Below, piece by piece: positions 45,801 to 53,953 of a DNA stretch of 64,000 nucleotides. Location: the NCBI RefSeq assembly GCF_000019845.1, contig NC_010581.1:1555501-1619500 (forward strand), written 5' to 3'. Origin of the DNA: Beijerinckia indica subsp. indica ATCC 9039. GTDB lineage: Bacteria > Pseudomonadota > Alphaproteobacteria > Rhizobiales > Beijerinckiaceae. The translations under genes were made by a program, and so were the position numbers. Numbering within the stretch: position 1 is the first letter of the stretch; every line of letters starts with the position of its first letter. The notes under the pieces were generated by a model, which did no database searches, was not told the origin of the DNA, and saw only the letters and a list, made by a program, of their open reading frames with translations.

Positions 45801-45881
45801 GTGGCGACGCTTCTTACTCTGCTGGTCTTACCGGCTCTTTACGTGGCGTGGTTCCGCGTCAAGGAACCTGCTTATAGCTGA
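42837..45881 (+). CDS. RND-family efflux transporter
   Basis: Inner-membrane proton-driven pump of the HAE/AcrB superfamily, 1014 aa, about 12 membrane segments with two large periplasmic loops. It starts LNLSAWALKHRSFTIYCMIA and contains the transmembrane-4 proton-relay motif GLLVDDAMTTVDVM (the Asp pair of AcrB) and RNAVILIEQIE in the second half. Substrate unknown; a shortened family branch compared with AcrB (1049 aa). Translationally coupled to the adaptor by ATGA overlap. Followed by a perfect 22-bp inverted repeat. Confidence 0.95.
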   Translation: MSGLNLSAWALKHRSFTIYCMIAVTIAGLASYFQLGRNEDPEFTFRTMIVQASWPGATLDETLLQVTERIERKLQETKSLDFLRSYTSAGVTTIFVNLKGSTRPADVPDIWYQVRKNIGDIRHTLPAGVVGPGFNDDFGDTYGLIYGFTADGFSDRELRDHVEEIRSRLLNVQDVSKIEVLGAQDERIFVEFSTEKLAGLGIDRTALVAALQAQNAVSPSGVIQTGNERLQIRVSGEFKSEQDILDVNVLSNGRLIRLRDIAEVRRANVDPPQPVFRVNGKPAIGLAIAMRPGGDILALGQNITRTIDEAKADLPLGIDVKLVADQPAVVQHAIGEFMSSLWQAIAIIMVVSLVTLGFRAGAVVALSIPLTMAIIFPIMEAVGIDLQRISLGALIIALGLLVDDAMTTVDVMSARLAAGDEKEAAASYAYHSLAFPMLTGSFVSAAGFVPIGLARSSAGEYTFAIFAVVTIALIVSWFVAVLFTPLLGVAILTKPKTPVSSGENRIVRFFRALLVGAMRLRRVTIGTSLACLVVAILALPYVQRQFFPSSDRPELVVDLTLPQNASIYASEDLTEKVDAMLAKDPDVASWSTYVGRGAIRFYLPLDVQLANDFFSQIVIIAKDVAARERLHARLETVLAETFPQVVSRIAPLELGPPVGWPVQYRVSGPDISQVRSIALQLAELMGSNTSVRKINFDWMEPGRMVRVKIDQDQARLLGLSSQALSQVMNTVVTGQPVTQVRDDIYLVNVIMRANDEQRMSLSTLRTLQVPLPNGRTVPLSQLASFEFDQEFPIIWRRQRVPTLTVQADTAPGVTPETAAASLAPAVAKLNASLPAQYHIDIGGTVEESARSQASVFERVPLMLFLMITFLMIQLKSFSRLFLVLAVVPMGLIGIIAALLLFNKPLGFVAILGILALLGMIARNAVILIEQIETERTQRKELWDAVVEATISRFRPIMLTAVSTVLGLIPIAPTVFWGPMAFAIMGGLLVATLLTLLVLPALYVAWFRVKEPAYS

Positions 45882-45963
45882 TCGAGTCCCGGCCTAGCCC
45901 CAAATGGGGCGGTGTTTGAAAAGGTGAGACGTTGTTCGCCAGCAATCTGCTTTAGATCCTTGG

Positions 45964-46010
45964 AAATGCATCAGCCCCAAAGTGGTATCCACTTTGGGGC
46001 TGATGCATTT
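45964..46010. repeat. perfect 22-bp inverted repeat after the RND gene
   Basis: Arms 45964-45985 and 45989-46010 are exact reverse complements, starting AAATGCATCAGCCCCAAAGTGG, with the 3-nt loop TAT. This is unit A of the local palindrome family in its most perfect form. Probably also blocks read-through from the efflux operon. A degraded unit B (AGCATTGCTCGTTGAATTGA) follows. Confidence 0.92.
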
Positions 46011-46123
46011 AGCATTGCTCGTTGAATTGAACGTATGAGTGATTTTACAAGTCTTTATAATTGCATAAAATTCTGGAAAAGGGACCGTCCGCTTTGGTTT
46101 GATGCTTCAGGGGCTCCATCGAA

Positions 46124-46414
46124 ATGTTCGTCGTTTTATTACATTACACCAAGCCACTTGCGGAAGTTGACCGTTTTGTTGGCGAACATCGAGAATTCTT
46201 GGAGCGTTATTACGCTTCTGGCCATTTCCTCTTGTCAGGACGACAAGAACCTCGCACAGGCGGCGTGATACTCGCCAAGGGACCGACAAAGGCAGAGATC
46301 GAACACATCATTCGCCTCGATCCATTTTACAAAGAACAAATCGCTGAATACCAGATCGTGGAATTTGTACCGTCGATGTCTGACCCACAACTCGCCAGCT
46401 TGAAGGAATTGTAA
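46124..46414 (+). CDS. YciI-family protein
   Basis: 96 aa. MFVVLLHYTKPLAEVDRFVGEHREFLERYYASGHFLLSGRQ is typical of the YciI/YCII-related ferredoxin-like fold, with the conserved His in the EHREFL stretch. GGVILAKGPTKAEIEHIIRLDPF also fits. Enzymatic role uncertain; some relatives act in small-molecule catabolism. Single gene followed by a strong terminator. Confidence 0.85.
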   Translation: MFVVLLHYTKPLAEVDRFVGEHREFLERYYASGHFLLSGRQEPRTGGVILAKGPTKAEIEHIIRLDPFYKEQIAEYQIVEFVPSMSDPQLASLKEL

Positions 46415-46456
46415 TCTTTTAAGCGATTTTCCGGTTTCATGAATTCAATGGATAAC

Positions 46457-46510
46457 GAGAGCATTTTCTGGTTCTATGGGACCAGAAAATGCTCTCTATC
46501 TTTTTGTTTT
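46457..46510 (+). terminator. intrinsic terminator after the YciI gene
   Basis: GAGAGCATTTTCTGGT (46457-46472) / ACCAGAAAATGCTCTC (46481-46496), 16-bp perfect arms, then TATCTTTTTGTTTT. The GAGCATTTTC end also resembles the local GAGCATC palindromes. Confidence 0.85.
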
Positions 46511-46624
46511 AACGTTAAATTTCCACATTTCGAACAAGTGTGCTTATGAAAGAAAACGCCAGCCCTCGTGACAGAGGAGCGTGGCGCTATCCAAATCATC
46601 CCCGTTTACGTTTCTTTCTTCTTC

Positions 46625-48079
46625 TCAGAACGAACCGACCACGGATCCGATACCGATGACGGCTACAAGGGCGAGAACGGCGCCGACAATGGCGACCATG
46701 ACAATATCCAAATAGGCCTCTTTATGGGTGGAACCGCATACGGCCAGCATTGTCACGACGGCGCCATTATGAGGCAGGCTATCGAGCGTTCCCGCGCCGA
46801 TTACGGCGACGCGATGTAGGAGATCAGGGTTGATACCTTGTTCAGCGGCGAGACGCATATAAGTATCGCCGAGGGCATCGAGCGCGATCGTCATACCGCC
46901 GGAGGCTGATCCGGTCAGTGAAGCGAGCACATTGGTTGCCACTGCCAGCGAAACCAATGGGCCCCCTTCGATGCCAAGCACCCATTCCCGCACCATGTTG
47001 AAGGCTGGCATGGCGGCGACGACTACACCAAAGCCAACCAGGCTCGCGACGCTGAGAGCGGGAAGAACGGAGGCATTGGCGCCGGCGTCGATGGTCGCAC
47101 GGAGCGTCGGCAAGTGACGATAATTCACGGCAACCAGCGTGATAATGGCAGCGGCCAGAGCCACCACGACAGCCCAAACACCACCCACGGCTGCGAGTGT
47201 CGTTGATCCGAAACGCTCTTCGGAGAGATAGGAAACGTCCAGATTCGGCAAGACAAACATGGACATGATAAGATTGACGACAATGACGACCACGAGCGGC
47301 AGGGCGGCAAAGACAATCGACGGTTTCGTGACACTGACCTTGCCGTGGCTGATCTCGGCGGGATCGAAAGCCTGCGACGTGGTCGCGCGCTCACGGATGA
47401 TTTCATCCTGCGCCGCCACTTCGGCATTGCTGCGCGTTGTACCGTCATAGCCCTCGCCCGCGCGGCGTGCTTTGGCCTCGGAGCGATGCAGCCACCAGAG
47501 CCCAAATCCGAGCATGATCGCTGAGGCGATGATACCAAGCCCAGGAGCAGCGAAGGGCGTCGTCCCGAAAAACGGCATGGGAATGGCATTCTGGATCGCC
47601 GGTGTGCCGGGCATGGCGGACATTGTGAAGGTGGATGTGCCGAGGGCGATGGTGGCTGGCATCAGACGGCGCGGGATGGCTGCCGACTGAAACAAGGCAT
47701 GCGCCATGGGGGCGAGGACGAAAAAGGCGACAAACAGGCTGACACCGCCATAGGTGACGAGAGCACCGGCGAGGACGACCGCAAGAATGGCGCGGCTCGG
47801 GCCAAGTTTGTGAGTCATGAAATCTGCGATCGAGGTGACCGAACCGCTGTCTTCCATGAGTTTGCCGAATATGGCGCCGAGCAAGAAAATCGGAAAGAAC
47901 TGTGCCACGAAGCCAGCGGCGCTGACCATGAAGGTCTGTGTCCAATGCGCGAGCAGGGGCTCGCCCGAAAAGGCCGCGGCGATGATCGCGGCGATAGGAG
48001 CGAGCACGAGCACGCTCCAACCGCGAAATGCCAAAGCAATCAAGAAGGCAAGAGCGAGAAGAATACCAAATAGACCCAT
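46625..48079 (-). CDS. GntP-type permease (organic acid/gluconate transporter family)
   Basis: Inner-membrane symporter, 484 aa, about 12 hydrophobic segments. GAIFGKLMEDSGSVTSIADFMTHKLG, LAGALVTYGGVSLFVAFFVLAPMA, TFTMSAMPGTPAIQNAIPMPFFGT and SASGGMTIALDALGDTYM are characteristic of the GntP/CitMHS-like superfamily. A hydrophilic loop of about 60 residues (HRSEAKARRAG...) lies in the middle. Substrate cannot be assigned; no sugar-acid catabolic gene is adjacent. Convergent with the YciI gene. Confidence 0.85.
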   Translation of the reverse strand: MGLFGILLALAFLIALAFRGWSVLVLAPIAAIIAAAFSGEPLLAHWTQTFMVSAAGFVAQFFPIFLLGAIFGKLMEDSGSVTSIADFMTHKLGPSRAILAVVLAGALVTYGGVSLFVAFFVLAPMAHALFQSAAIPRRLMPATIALGTSTFTMSAMPGTPAIQNAIPMPFFGTTPFAAPGLGIIASAIMLGFGLWWLHRSEAKARRAGEGYDGTTRSNAEVAAQDEIIRERATTSQAFDPAEISHGKVSVTKPSIVFAALPLVVVIVVNLIMSMFVLPNLDVSYLSEERFGSTTLAAVGGVWAVVVALAAAIITLVAVNYRHLPTLRATIDAGANASVLPALSVASLVGFGVVVAAMPAFNMVREWVLGIEGGPLVSLAVATNVLASLTGSASGGMTIALDALGDTYMRLAAEQGINPDLLHRVAVIGAGTLDSLPHNGAVVTMLAVCGSTHKEAYLDIVMVAIVGAVLALVAVIGIGSVVGSF

Positions 48080-48847
48080 GGGTTCAGACCTGTTTCAGGA
48101 ATGTGTTGAGACAAGACGAGGAGCGGTTCCCAAGAACCTTTCCATGGCACAATAGGTTAGCGAAGAATGAAATAGACGTGCGAAGAAGACATTGATTCTC
48201 AAAAGAGTGTAGATGAACTGTCAAGTGTCGTCACTCTTGAGCAATCAGAAAATGTAAGCCGACTGCATTTTTAATGTATAGGTTTATCTTGGGGTTTTAT
48301 TTTCTGTCACATCGCTTTCTGTCCCCACGAGCCCTCAATTTGGATGGCGCTCGCGGCCGGTGGATTATGAGGTGTTCTTGTTTTTGATCCTCCGTGCGAG
48401 GATCTGATTGCAGCATTCAGGATTTTGTCCCGTAACTCCGCTCCATCGCTGGAGGGAAGTCGCCTGATGATGATGAGGCATCGCGCTCGGAGCTGACTTT
48501 TGGGTCACGCTGTGAAAAGATGCTCGACCTTGATGCGAGAAAGCGCGAACTTGCCTCTGAGCTGCTGGGTGGGACCGAATGGCCGTCCTTTTGGGGGAGA
48601 ATGAACGTCTCGCTTTGATCGGGTCCAAGCGCGGCCGGGTGGGAAAATGGTTTTCCGAGCCTATCCAAGACCCGTATAAAGGTCTTTTAGGGGGGAGTTT
48701 CGGAGGCGTGCGTTTGGGTTGCTTGCGCGTGCGCTACTTTCCATGCTTGGAAGACGGCCTTGACAGATGTCTTGCCACATGCGGTTCTCCCCCGCTGAAA
48801 CGGCCCATGGGCCTTGGTTTTTCCTGAATCCTGATCGTGATGAGATG
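48080..48847. other. long intergenic region upstream of aspS, no gene supported
   Basis: About 770 bp. Contains the divergent promoters of the permease and aspS. Bases 48230-48320 are locally AT-rich. GCATC (48478-48482) and GATGC (48519-48523) might mark a decayed palindrome of the local family. Open frames here are short, overlapping and unrecognised. No tRNA or riboswitch seen. Confidence 0.5.
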
Positions 48848-50641
48848 ATGCACCGCTACCGTACCCATACTTGCGGCGATTTGCGCGAGGCCCAAGCCGA
48901 CGAGACGACACGCCTTTCGGGCTGGTGCCATCGCATCCGGGATCATGGCGGCGTCTTGTTCATCGATCTGCGCGATCATTACGGCATCACCCAATGCGTG
49001 GTTGATCCCGATTCCAAGGCTTTTCCGCTCGCGGAAAAATTGCGCTCAGAATGGGTCGTGCGAATCGACGGACTCGTGCGTAAAAGGCCAAGTGGCACCG
49101 AAAATCCTGAAATGCCGACCGGTTTCATCGAGATCTATGTCACCGAGATCGAGGTTTTGGGGGCGGCAGCCGAACTGCCCATGCCGGTGTTCGGCGATAT
49201 CGATTATCCAGAAGACATCCGGCTGAAATATCGCTTTCTCGACCTCCGCCGGGAAAAGTTGCATAAAAACATTATGTTGCGTGGGCAGGTCATCGACAGC
49301 CTCCGGCGCCGTATGAAAGAGCAGGGCTTTTTCGAATTCCAGACTCCGATCCTCACCGCTTCAAGCCCTGAGGGGGCGCGCGATTTTCTGGTGCCCTCGC
49401 GCATTCATGCCGGCAAATTTTACGCGCTGCCGCAGGCGCCGCAGCAATATAAGCAATTGCTGATGATGGCCGGCTTCGATCGTTATTTCCAGATCGCGCC
49501 CTGTTTCCGCGACGAGGATCCGCGCGCCGACCGCTTGCCCGGCGAATTCTATCAGCTCGACGTCGAGATGAGCTTTATTACTCAGGAAGATGTCTTCGCG
49601 GCGATGGAACCCGTGATCCGGGGCGCTTTCGAGGAATTCGGCAATGGCCAGCCCGTCACGCAGACTTTCCCGCGCATTCCCTATGCGGAAGCCATGCTCA
49701 AATATGGTTCGGACAAGCCTGATCTCCGCAATCCCTTGGTCATCGCCGATGTGACGGATCTGTTCGCGCGCGACGACGTCAGCTTCAATGCCTTCAAGAA
49801 TGTCATCAAGAAGGGCGGTGTCGTACGCGCCATTCCCGCGACGGGGGCCGCTAGTCAACCGCGCAGTTTCTTCGACAAGCTGAACGATTGGGCAAAGTCA
49901 GAAGGTGCGGCGGGTCTCGGCTATGTTATTTTCGAGGGATCGGACGAAGCCCCCGTTGGCAAGGGACCGATTGCTAAATTTCTTCCCGCAGAAGTCCAGG
50001 CGGCAATCGTCACGCGGGCAGATCTCAAGGCTGGTGATGCGGTCTTCTTCGCCTGCGATATCGAGGAAAAAGCCGCCAAGCTCGCCGGCGCGGCGCGTTT
50101 ACGGATCGGTCATGAGCTGGGCCTTTCGAAAACCGGCGTCTTCGAATTGTGCTGGATCGTCGATTTCCCGATGTATGAGTGGAATGAGGACGATAAAACG
50201 GTCGATTTTTCCCATAATCCTTTCTCCATGCCGCAGGGCGGGCTTGAGGCCTTGCAGACGCAGGACCCATTGACCATCAAAGCCTTCCAATATGACATTG
50301 CCTGCAACGGCTATGAGATCGCTTCGGGTGGTATCCGCAACCATCGCCCCGAAGCCATGGTCAAGGCTTTCGAGATTGCCGGTTATGGCGAAGAAACCGT
50401 GGTTGAGCGTTTCGGTGGCATGTACCGGGCCTTCCAATATGGGGCTCCCCCGCATGGTGGCATGGCGGCGGGCGTCGATCGCATCATCATGTTGCTGGCG
50501 GGCGTCCAGAACTTGCGCGAGATTTCGCTCTTCCCGATGAACCAGAAGGCGGAAGACTTGCTGATGGGGGCACCATCCGAGGCGACCACCAAGCAATTGC
50601 GGGAATTGCATATTCGGCTCAACCTGCCAGAGCCTAAATAA
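48848..50641 (+). CDS. aspS: aspartyl-tRNA synthetase (bacterial type)
   Basis: Class II synthetase charging tRNA-Asp (and in many alphaproteobacteria also tRNA-Asn), 597 aa. [20 protein letters not shown] is the usual N-terminus; an in-frame ATG directly before (48845) and a longer frame to 48767 exist, but that upstream part is not conserved. Order: anticodon-binding OB fold ([20 protein letters not shown]), catalytic core with motif 2 [19 protein letters not shown], the bacterial GAD insertion, and motif 3 [15 protein letters not shown]. Confidence 0.98.
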   Translation: MHRYRTHTCGDLREAQADETTRLSGWCHRIRDHGGVLFIDLRDHYGITQCVVDPDSKAFPLAEKLRSEWVVRIDGLVRKRPSGTENPEMPTGFIEIYVTEIEVLGAAAELPMPVFGDIDYPEDIRLKYRFLDLRREKLHKNIMLRGQVIDSLRRRMKEQGFFEFQTPILTASSPEGARDFLVPSRIHAGKFYALPQAPQQYKQLLMMAGFDRYFQIAPCFRDEDPRADRLPGEFYQLDVEMSFITQEDVFAAMEPVIRGAFEEFGNGQPVTQTFPRIPYAEAMLKYGSDKPDLRNPLVIADVTDLFARDDVSFNAFKNVIKKGGVVRAIPATGAASQPRSFFDKLNDWAKSEGAAGLGYVIFEGSDEAPVGKGPIAKFLPAEVQAAIVTRADLKAGDAVFFACDIEEKAAKLAGAARLRIGHELGLSKTGVFELCWIVDFPMYEWNEDDKTVDFSHNPFSMPQGGLEALQTQDPLTIKAFQYDIACNGYEIASGGIRNHRPEAMVKAFEIAGYGEETVVERFGGMYRAFQYGAPPHGGMAAGVDRIIMLLAGVQNLREISLFPMNQKAEDLLMGAPSEATTKQLRELHIRLNLPEPK

Positions 50642-50660
50642 GGGCGTCGGCGCGCAGCTC

Positions 50661-50981
50661 TCACAGATGCGGATGGGAAGCGGCCGGCCGGGCCAATGGC
50701 ATGGCCGGCAAGGTCTTCCTGTCTGCCGTCTTGCCCGATTGATGCGTCTTTTTCGGGATCATTCGTTCGGAGTTCGCCCGCCTTTGGGGCGCCGTGCCAT
50801 GGGTCCGCGGAAAAACTAGAATGGCGCAGGGTTGGGGGTTCGATGGGGGAGAGCCTGTCTCGCTCGTGGGACAGGAATCGGCCTGTGCGTAAAGTAAATC
50901 GATTTCCAAACGTTCATCGGCTGCTTTCGCATCCGCACGCGCATAGAGCGCTTCGATCAAGGCAATCTCCGGATCAACCAT
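50661..50981 (-). CDS. small hypothetical protein under an S24-type operator
   Basis: 106 aa from the ATG at 50981 with GGGG upstream; a longer frame reaches 51047 but crosses the predicted promoter. The N-terminus VDPEIALIEALYARADAKAADERLEIDLLYAQADSC looks helical; the C-terminus is basic and Pro-rich and may be disordered. No family recognised. Its interest lies in the promoter, whose spacer and -10 are covered by a perfect palindrome shared with the repressor gene. Coding status is uncertain. Confidence 0.4.
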   Translation of the reverse strand: MVDPEIALIEALYARADAKAADERLEIDLLYAQADSCPTSETGSPPSNPQPCAILVFPRTHGTAPQRRANSERMIPKKTHQSGKTADRKTLPAMPLARPAASHPHL

Positions 50982-51013
50982 GACAAACCCCAAGGACTTC
51001 GTTTTCGATTTCT

Positions 51014-51044
51014 GTACTGTACGTTTAGTACAGTACGTAGTCAA
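51014..51044 (-). promoter_or_regulatory. promoter and overlapping palindromic operator of the 50661-50981 gene
   Basis: On the minus strand: -35 TTGACT (51044-51039), 17-nt spacer, -10 TACAGT (51021-51016), about 35 bp before the ATG. GTACTGTAC (51014-51022) and GTACAGTAC (51028-51036) form a perfect inverted repeat with a 5-nt centre that covers the -10 and spacer, the classical position for repression. Confidence 0.65.
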
Positions 51045-51045
51045 C

Positions 51046-51084
51046 ACGAAACGTACAGATCCAATTATTTTTTGTACGTTTCGT
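51046..51084. promoter_or_regulatory. second inverted repeat upstream of the same promoter
   Basis: ACGAAACGTACA (51046-51057) and TGTACGTTTCGT (51073-51084) are exact reverse complements 15 nt apart. They share the TGTACGTTT core with the first operator (51019-51027), so this may be an auxiliary binding site. Confidence 0.5.
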
Positions 51085-51274
51085 GGGTATTGCCGAGCAT
51101 GGGGAATTCGGTAAGAGGATTATCTCACGGTTTTCGATCGTGACTCGGGCTTTCCTCAATTGTGGATAATGATCCAGTCTGGCGCGAAGCTGGAACGTCT
51201 GACAGGCACGGGCCGCCAAAAGCAAATCCATTGCATTGACTGGAGAAGTTTTAGCGAGGGCCGAGCGAGGACGC

Positions 51275-51952
51275 TTACCGCTCCAAACGGCGGAAAGGTT
51301 TGCTCGGCTTGCGTTCGAGGAGCATCCATTCGCCGGCGCGGATATTGCCGAAAACCTTACAGGCCCATTCGATCTGTACGTTATGAATGGGGCTGGCATT
51401 ATGGCTGATAAGATCGAAACGATCCTTGCTGACGCGCCGGATGGTTTTGAGATAACGGCGGCCATCAGTCAGGCGAACGGCGGCTTCCCACCCATCGGCC
51501 TCGGTACGGGTCTGCGCGACTTTCCAGCAAATGACGATATCGCCCGGATCATAGCGCGGCCACATGCTGTCGCCGACGATCTCGAAAGCCACGGCGCCGG
51601 AGGGTGCCGGATAAGGGATCTGGACTTCATCAAAGCCGCCTGGCGGTTCCTGCTCGAACTCGGAATCGATCACAGCGCCCGCTCCGATCCGCCCAACGAG
51701 GCGAACGGTATATTTGGGCTCTTTCTCAGGGGCCTGTCTGTCTTCTTCGTTCTCGCCGGTCAGGAGCCAGGCGGCGGAAACATCGAAAGCCTTGGCATAG
51801 CGTTCCGCAATGGCGATACGCAGGCCGCGCTCGCCATTCTCATGACTGCGATAGGTATTTTCGTTCCAGCCGAAAGCACGAGCCGCTTCGGTCGCGCTTT
51901 CGAACCCGGCTTGCTGGCGGGCGATCTGCAATCTGTGAAAGGGCTGATCCAT
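51275..51952 (-). CDS. XRE-S24 repressor (LexA/CI-like, probably self-cleaving)
   Basis: 225 aa. The N-terminal helix-turn-helix of XRE/CI type covers about residues 8-60 (SATEAARAFGWNENTYRSHENG). The C-terminal S24 peptidase domain has the catalytic Ser129 in VGDSMWPRYDPGDIV and Lys169 in RRYLKTIRR. An Ala-Gly pair at residues 91-92 (GRIGAGAVI) lies where LexA and CI are cut, so RecA-stimulated self-cleavage is plausible. It is not the cellular LexA, whose alphaproteobacterial HTH and GTTC-type box differ. No phage genes surround it. Its own promoter carries the same GTACTGTAC palindromes, pointing to autoregulation. Confidence 0.9.
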   Translation of the reverse strand: MDQPFHRLQIARQQAGFESATEAARAFGWNENTYRSHENGERGLRIAIAERYAKAFDVSAAWLLTGENEEDRQAPEKEPKYTVRLVGRIGAGAVIDSEFEQEPPGGFDEVQIPYPAPSGAVAFEIVGDSMWPRYDPGDIVICWKVAQTRTEADGWEAAVRLTDGRRYLKTIRRVSKDRFDLISHNASPIHNVQIEWACKVFGNIRAGEWMLLERKPSKPFRRLER

Positions 51953-52006
51953 GGGCGGATGACTTGCCGGCTCGGTTGGAGGCGAAAGAGGTCAGGCTGG
52001 CGCAAG

Positions 52007-52060
52007 GTACTGTACATATAACGATCCTGCAAATGTACAGTACATTATCGCTGGATACAA
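52007..52060 (-). promoter_or_regulatory. autoregulated promoter of the S24 repressor
   Basis: On the minus strand: -35 TTGTAT (52060-52055), 17-nt spacer, -10 TACATT (52037-52032). ATGTACAGTAC (52033-52043) overlaps the -10, and its inverted partner GTACTGTACAT (52007-52017) lies just past the expected transcription start. The two 11-bp arms are exact reverse complements 15 nt apart and share the 9-mer with the operator at 51014-51036. Confidence 0.6.
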
Positions 52061-52759
52061 CCTTTCAGTGCTTTTCTCCCGTCTATGTAGATTGTTTGAA
52101 CTGGTATCCTGATTCAAATTGGATAAAGAACCGCAAAAAGTCTCCGCACGTGATGGCCCGCGACGGGACGCTACGAATTGCGGTCAAGGCAAGCTTCGCT
52201 GTTGCAAAGAGGGGCTGGCTTGAAAGAGGTGGCGGCTTGGGAAGTCTCAAGCTTGGGGTAGTGGCTCTCAAGACGGACAACGGGGTGAGAAACACAGGCA
52301 GGAAGGACGGGAGCCAAAAGCATCTAAGCTGAAGGTAGGCTAGACGAGAGGGGCCAAAGTTCGCACAAGAGCGTCAGAGCCAAAAGTGGTTCCCCCTTTT
52401 GGGGATCGGTCTGATGCGTTTTCAGAAAGAGAGAGCATCGGATAGGATTCACTTTGAAAGTCGGACGCTCTTGGACGATCTGGCGGGTTCACCCATCAGC
52501 CGATTTTCTGGACCAAGTCGATTAAGCTCTGATGAGTCGGATTTCTTTGATGAAGTCGGGCGCACCCCTTCCAAGTGAACGGGTGGAAGGATTCTACAGA
52601 AGCGAACTGGTCTTTTCCCGCATGTCCCCATTGACGGGTGGAGAAGCTTAAGTAAAGGGACAAAATCTATCCTTGTCCGCAGCCTTCATCTTGGGGAGTG
52701 CAGGAACGATAGGTCAGATCTTGACCTGCGGAGAAAACTGAATTGTCCGTTCACAAAGG
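52061..52759. other. intergenic region between S24 repressor promoter and HlyD gene
   Basis: About 700 bp without a supported gene. Apart from the repeat pair at 52368-52472 nothing was recognised. Short frames here lack start signals and overlap one another. Confidence 0.5.
52368..52472. repeat. palindromic repeat pair (units A and B), diverged
   Basis: Unit A (52368-52418): AGAGCGTCAGAGCCAAAAGTGG...CCCTTTTGGGGATCGGTCTGATGC. Unit B (52431-52472): GAGAGCATCGGA...TCGGACGCTCT with mismatches. Same layout and spacing as at 41543-41646, including the linker with GTTTTCA-AAA-GA. Confidence 0.8.
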
Positions 52760-53668
52760 TTAATGGCGGCGGAACCAGGCGACGATGCGCTGCCAGAGCG
52801 GTTCCTGTTTGACCCAGACCGTGCAGGTCATGCCGGCGGCAAGGGGAACACCTTCTGGTATATCGTCAATGTGGATCCGCACAGGGATGCGCTGTGCTAG
52901 GCGCACCCAAGTGTAGATGGGATCGACATTCGGCAGGCCCTGGGTTCCAGGCGTTGCGTTGATCGTGCTGATGCCACGGGTAAAGCTTTCGATATGACCT
53001 GTCAGGAGGGCCGTATAGCCCATGAGCTGGATATAGACCTTGTCGTTGAGCTTGAGATTGCCGAGCTTGGTCTCTTCGAAATAGCCGTCCACCCAAAATG
53101 AATCGCTGTCGACGATGGAAATGTTCGTGCGCCCGGTCGAGGCGAAATCACCGAGCCGCATCAAGAGATTGGTGACATAGCCGTTGACCGTGCTGTGCAA
53201 TTTCGTGTGTTCGAGATCCAGATTGGCCCGGTCGAGCCGCGCCTGCGCCGCATTGACGGCGGCTCTGGCGGCTGCGGCGGCTCCCGAATATTGCTGCTTT
53301 TCTTCAATGGAGGCGCTGAGCGTCGTCAAGGCCGCTCGCCGTTCAGCCTCGCTGACCTTCACCGCCATATCGGCTTGGCGGCTCGCCAATTCAGCCTGCG
53401 CGCCGGCAACCGCGATTTCATATTCGGCGGGATCGATCTCATAGAGAAGATCGCCGATCTTGACGCTTTGGTTATCGGTTACATGGATGCCGACAATCGT
53501 GCCGGAGACTTCGGGAGCGCTATTGACAACTTGAACGCGAACCCTGCCATCACGCGTCCAAGGCGCATACATATAATGTATGAACAGACCATAGAGGCCG
53601 GCACAGGCCGCGGCCAGCAGCAGGAATGTGATGCCGATGCGGACGAATTCGCGATAGCGTTTGAACAT
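52760..53668 (-). CDS. HlyD/EmrA-type membrane fusion protein
   Basis: 302 aa, inner-membrane anchored by a segment at about residues 11-32 (IGITFLLLAAACAGLYGLFIHYM). YAPWTRDGRVRVQVVNSAPEVSG is the signature of the AaeA/EmrA-like adaptor branch; a coiled-coil hairpin (about residues 80-150, Ala/Gln-rich) and barrel domain follow. With the DUF1656 and FUSC genes directly upstream on the same strand it forms an AaeXAB-like exporter, which in E. coli removes aromatic carboxylic acids. Substrate here is inferred only from that resemblance. Confidence 0.9.
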   Translation of the reverse strand: MFKRYREFVRIGITFLLLAAACAGLYGLFIHYMYAPWTRDGRVRVQVVNSAPEVSGTIVGIHVTDNQSVKIGDLLYEIDPAEYEIAVAGAQAELASRQADMAVKVSEAERRAALTTLSASIEEKQQYSGAAAAARAAVNAAQARLDRANLDLEHTKLHSTVNGYVTNLLMRLGDFASTGRTNISIVDSDSFWVDGYFEETKLGNLKLNDKVYIQLMGYTALLTGHIESFTRGISTINATPGTQGLPNVDPIYTWVRLAQRIPVRIHIDDIPEGVPLAAGMTCTVWVKQEPLWQRIVAWFRRH

Positions 53669-53683
53669 TGGGCGAGGCCGGCT

Positions 53684-53875
53684 TCAAAAGGTGAGGTGGA
53701 GGAGCGCCAGAATGCAAATATAGAGGCTGGCTTCGGCCAGTCGGGGATGCCAGACATAATGTTGCAGTCCCAGACGCAGGAGCACCATGCGTAAGGGAAT
53801 GAAGACAATGAGAGCGAGAAAGACATAGCCGATAAAGGGCGAGACGAGAATTTCTCCCAGAACGACTTCCTGCAT
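53684..53875 (-). CDS. DUF1656 (AaeX-like) small membrane protein
   Basis: 63 aa with two hydrophobic segments. VVLGEILVSPFIGYVFLALIVFIPLRMVLLRLGL and HPRLAEASLYICILALL match the DUF1656 family that accompanies FUSC/HlyD exporters. 15 bp before the HlyD gene, so co-transcribed. Role unknown. Confidence 0.88.
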   Translation of the reverse strand: MQEVVLGEILVSPFIGYVFLALIVFIPLRMVLLRLGLQHYVWHPRLAEASLYICILALLHLTF

Positions 53876-53953
53876 GAAAGGGTCCTATCTCCCGTTTGGT
53901 CCAGAACTTGGATCGCCTTTGTCATAGGATGAAATCAAACTCTTTCCCTTAAT

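Noticed and set aside
51275-51952. S24 protein as the cell's main LexA
   Set aside because: The N-terminal helix-turn-helix is XRE/CI type and the operators are GTACTGTAC palindromes, not the GTTC-N7-GTTC direct repeat of alphaproteobacterial LexA.
51236-52332. Two plus-strand frames opposite the S24 repressor
   Set aside because: Antisense shadows of a gene with intact S24 catalytic residues; no ribosome-binding sites and no conserved motifs.
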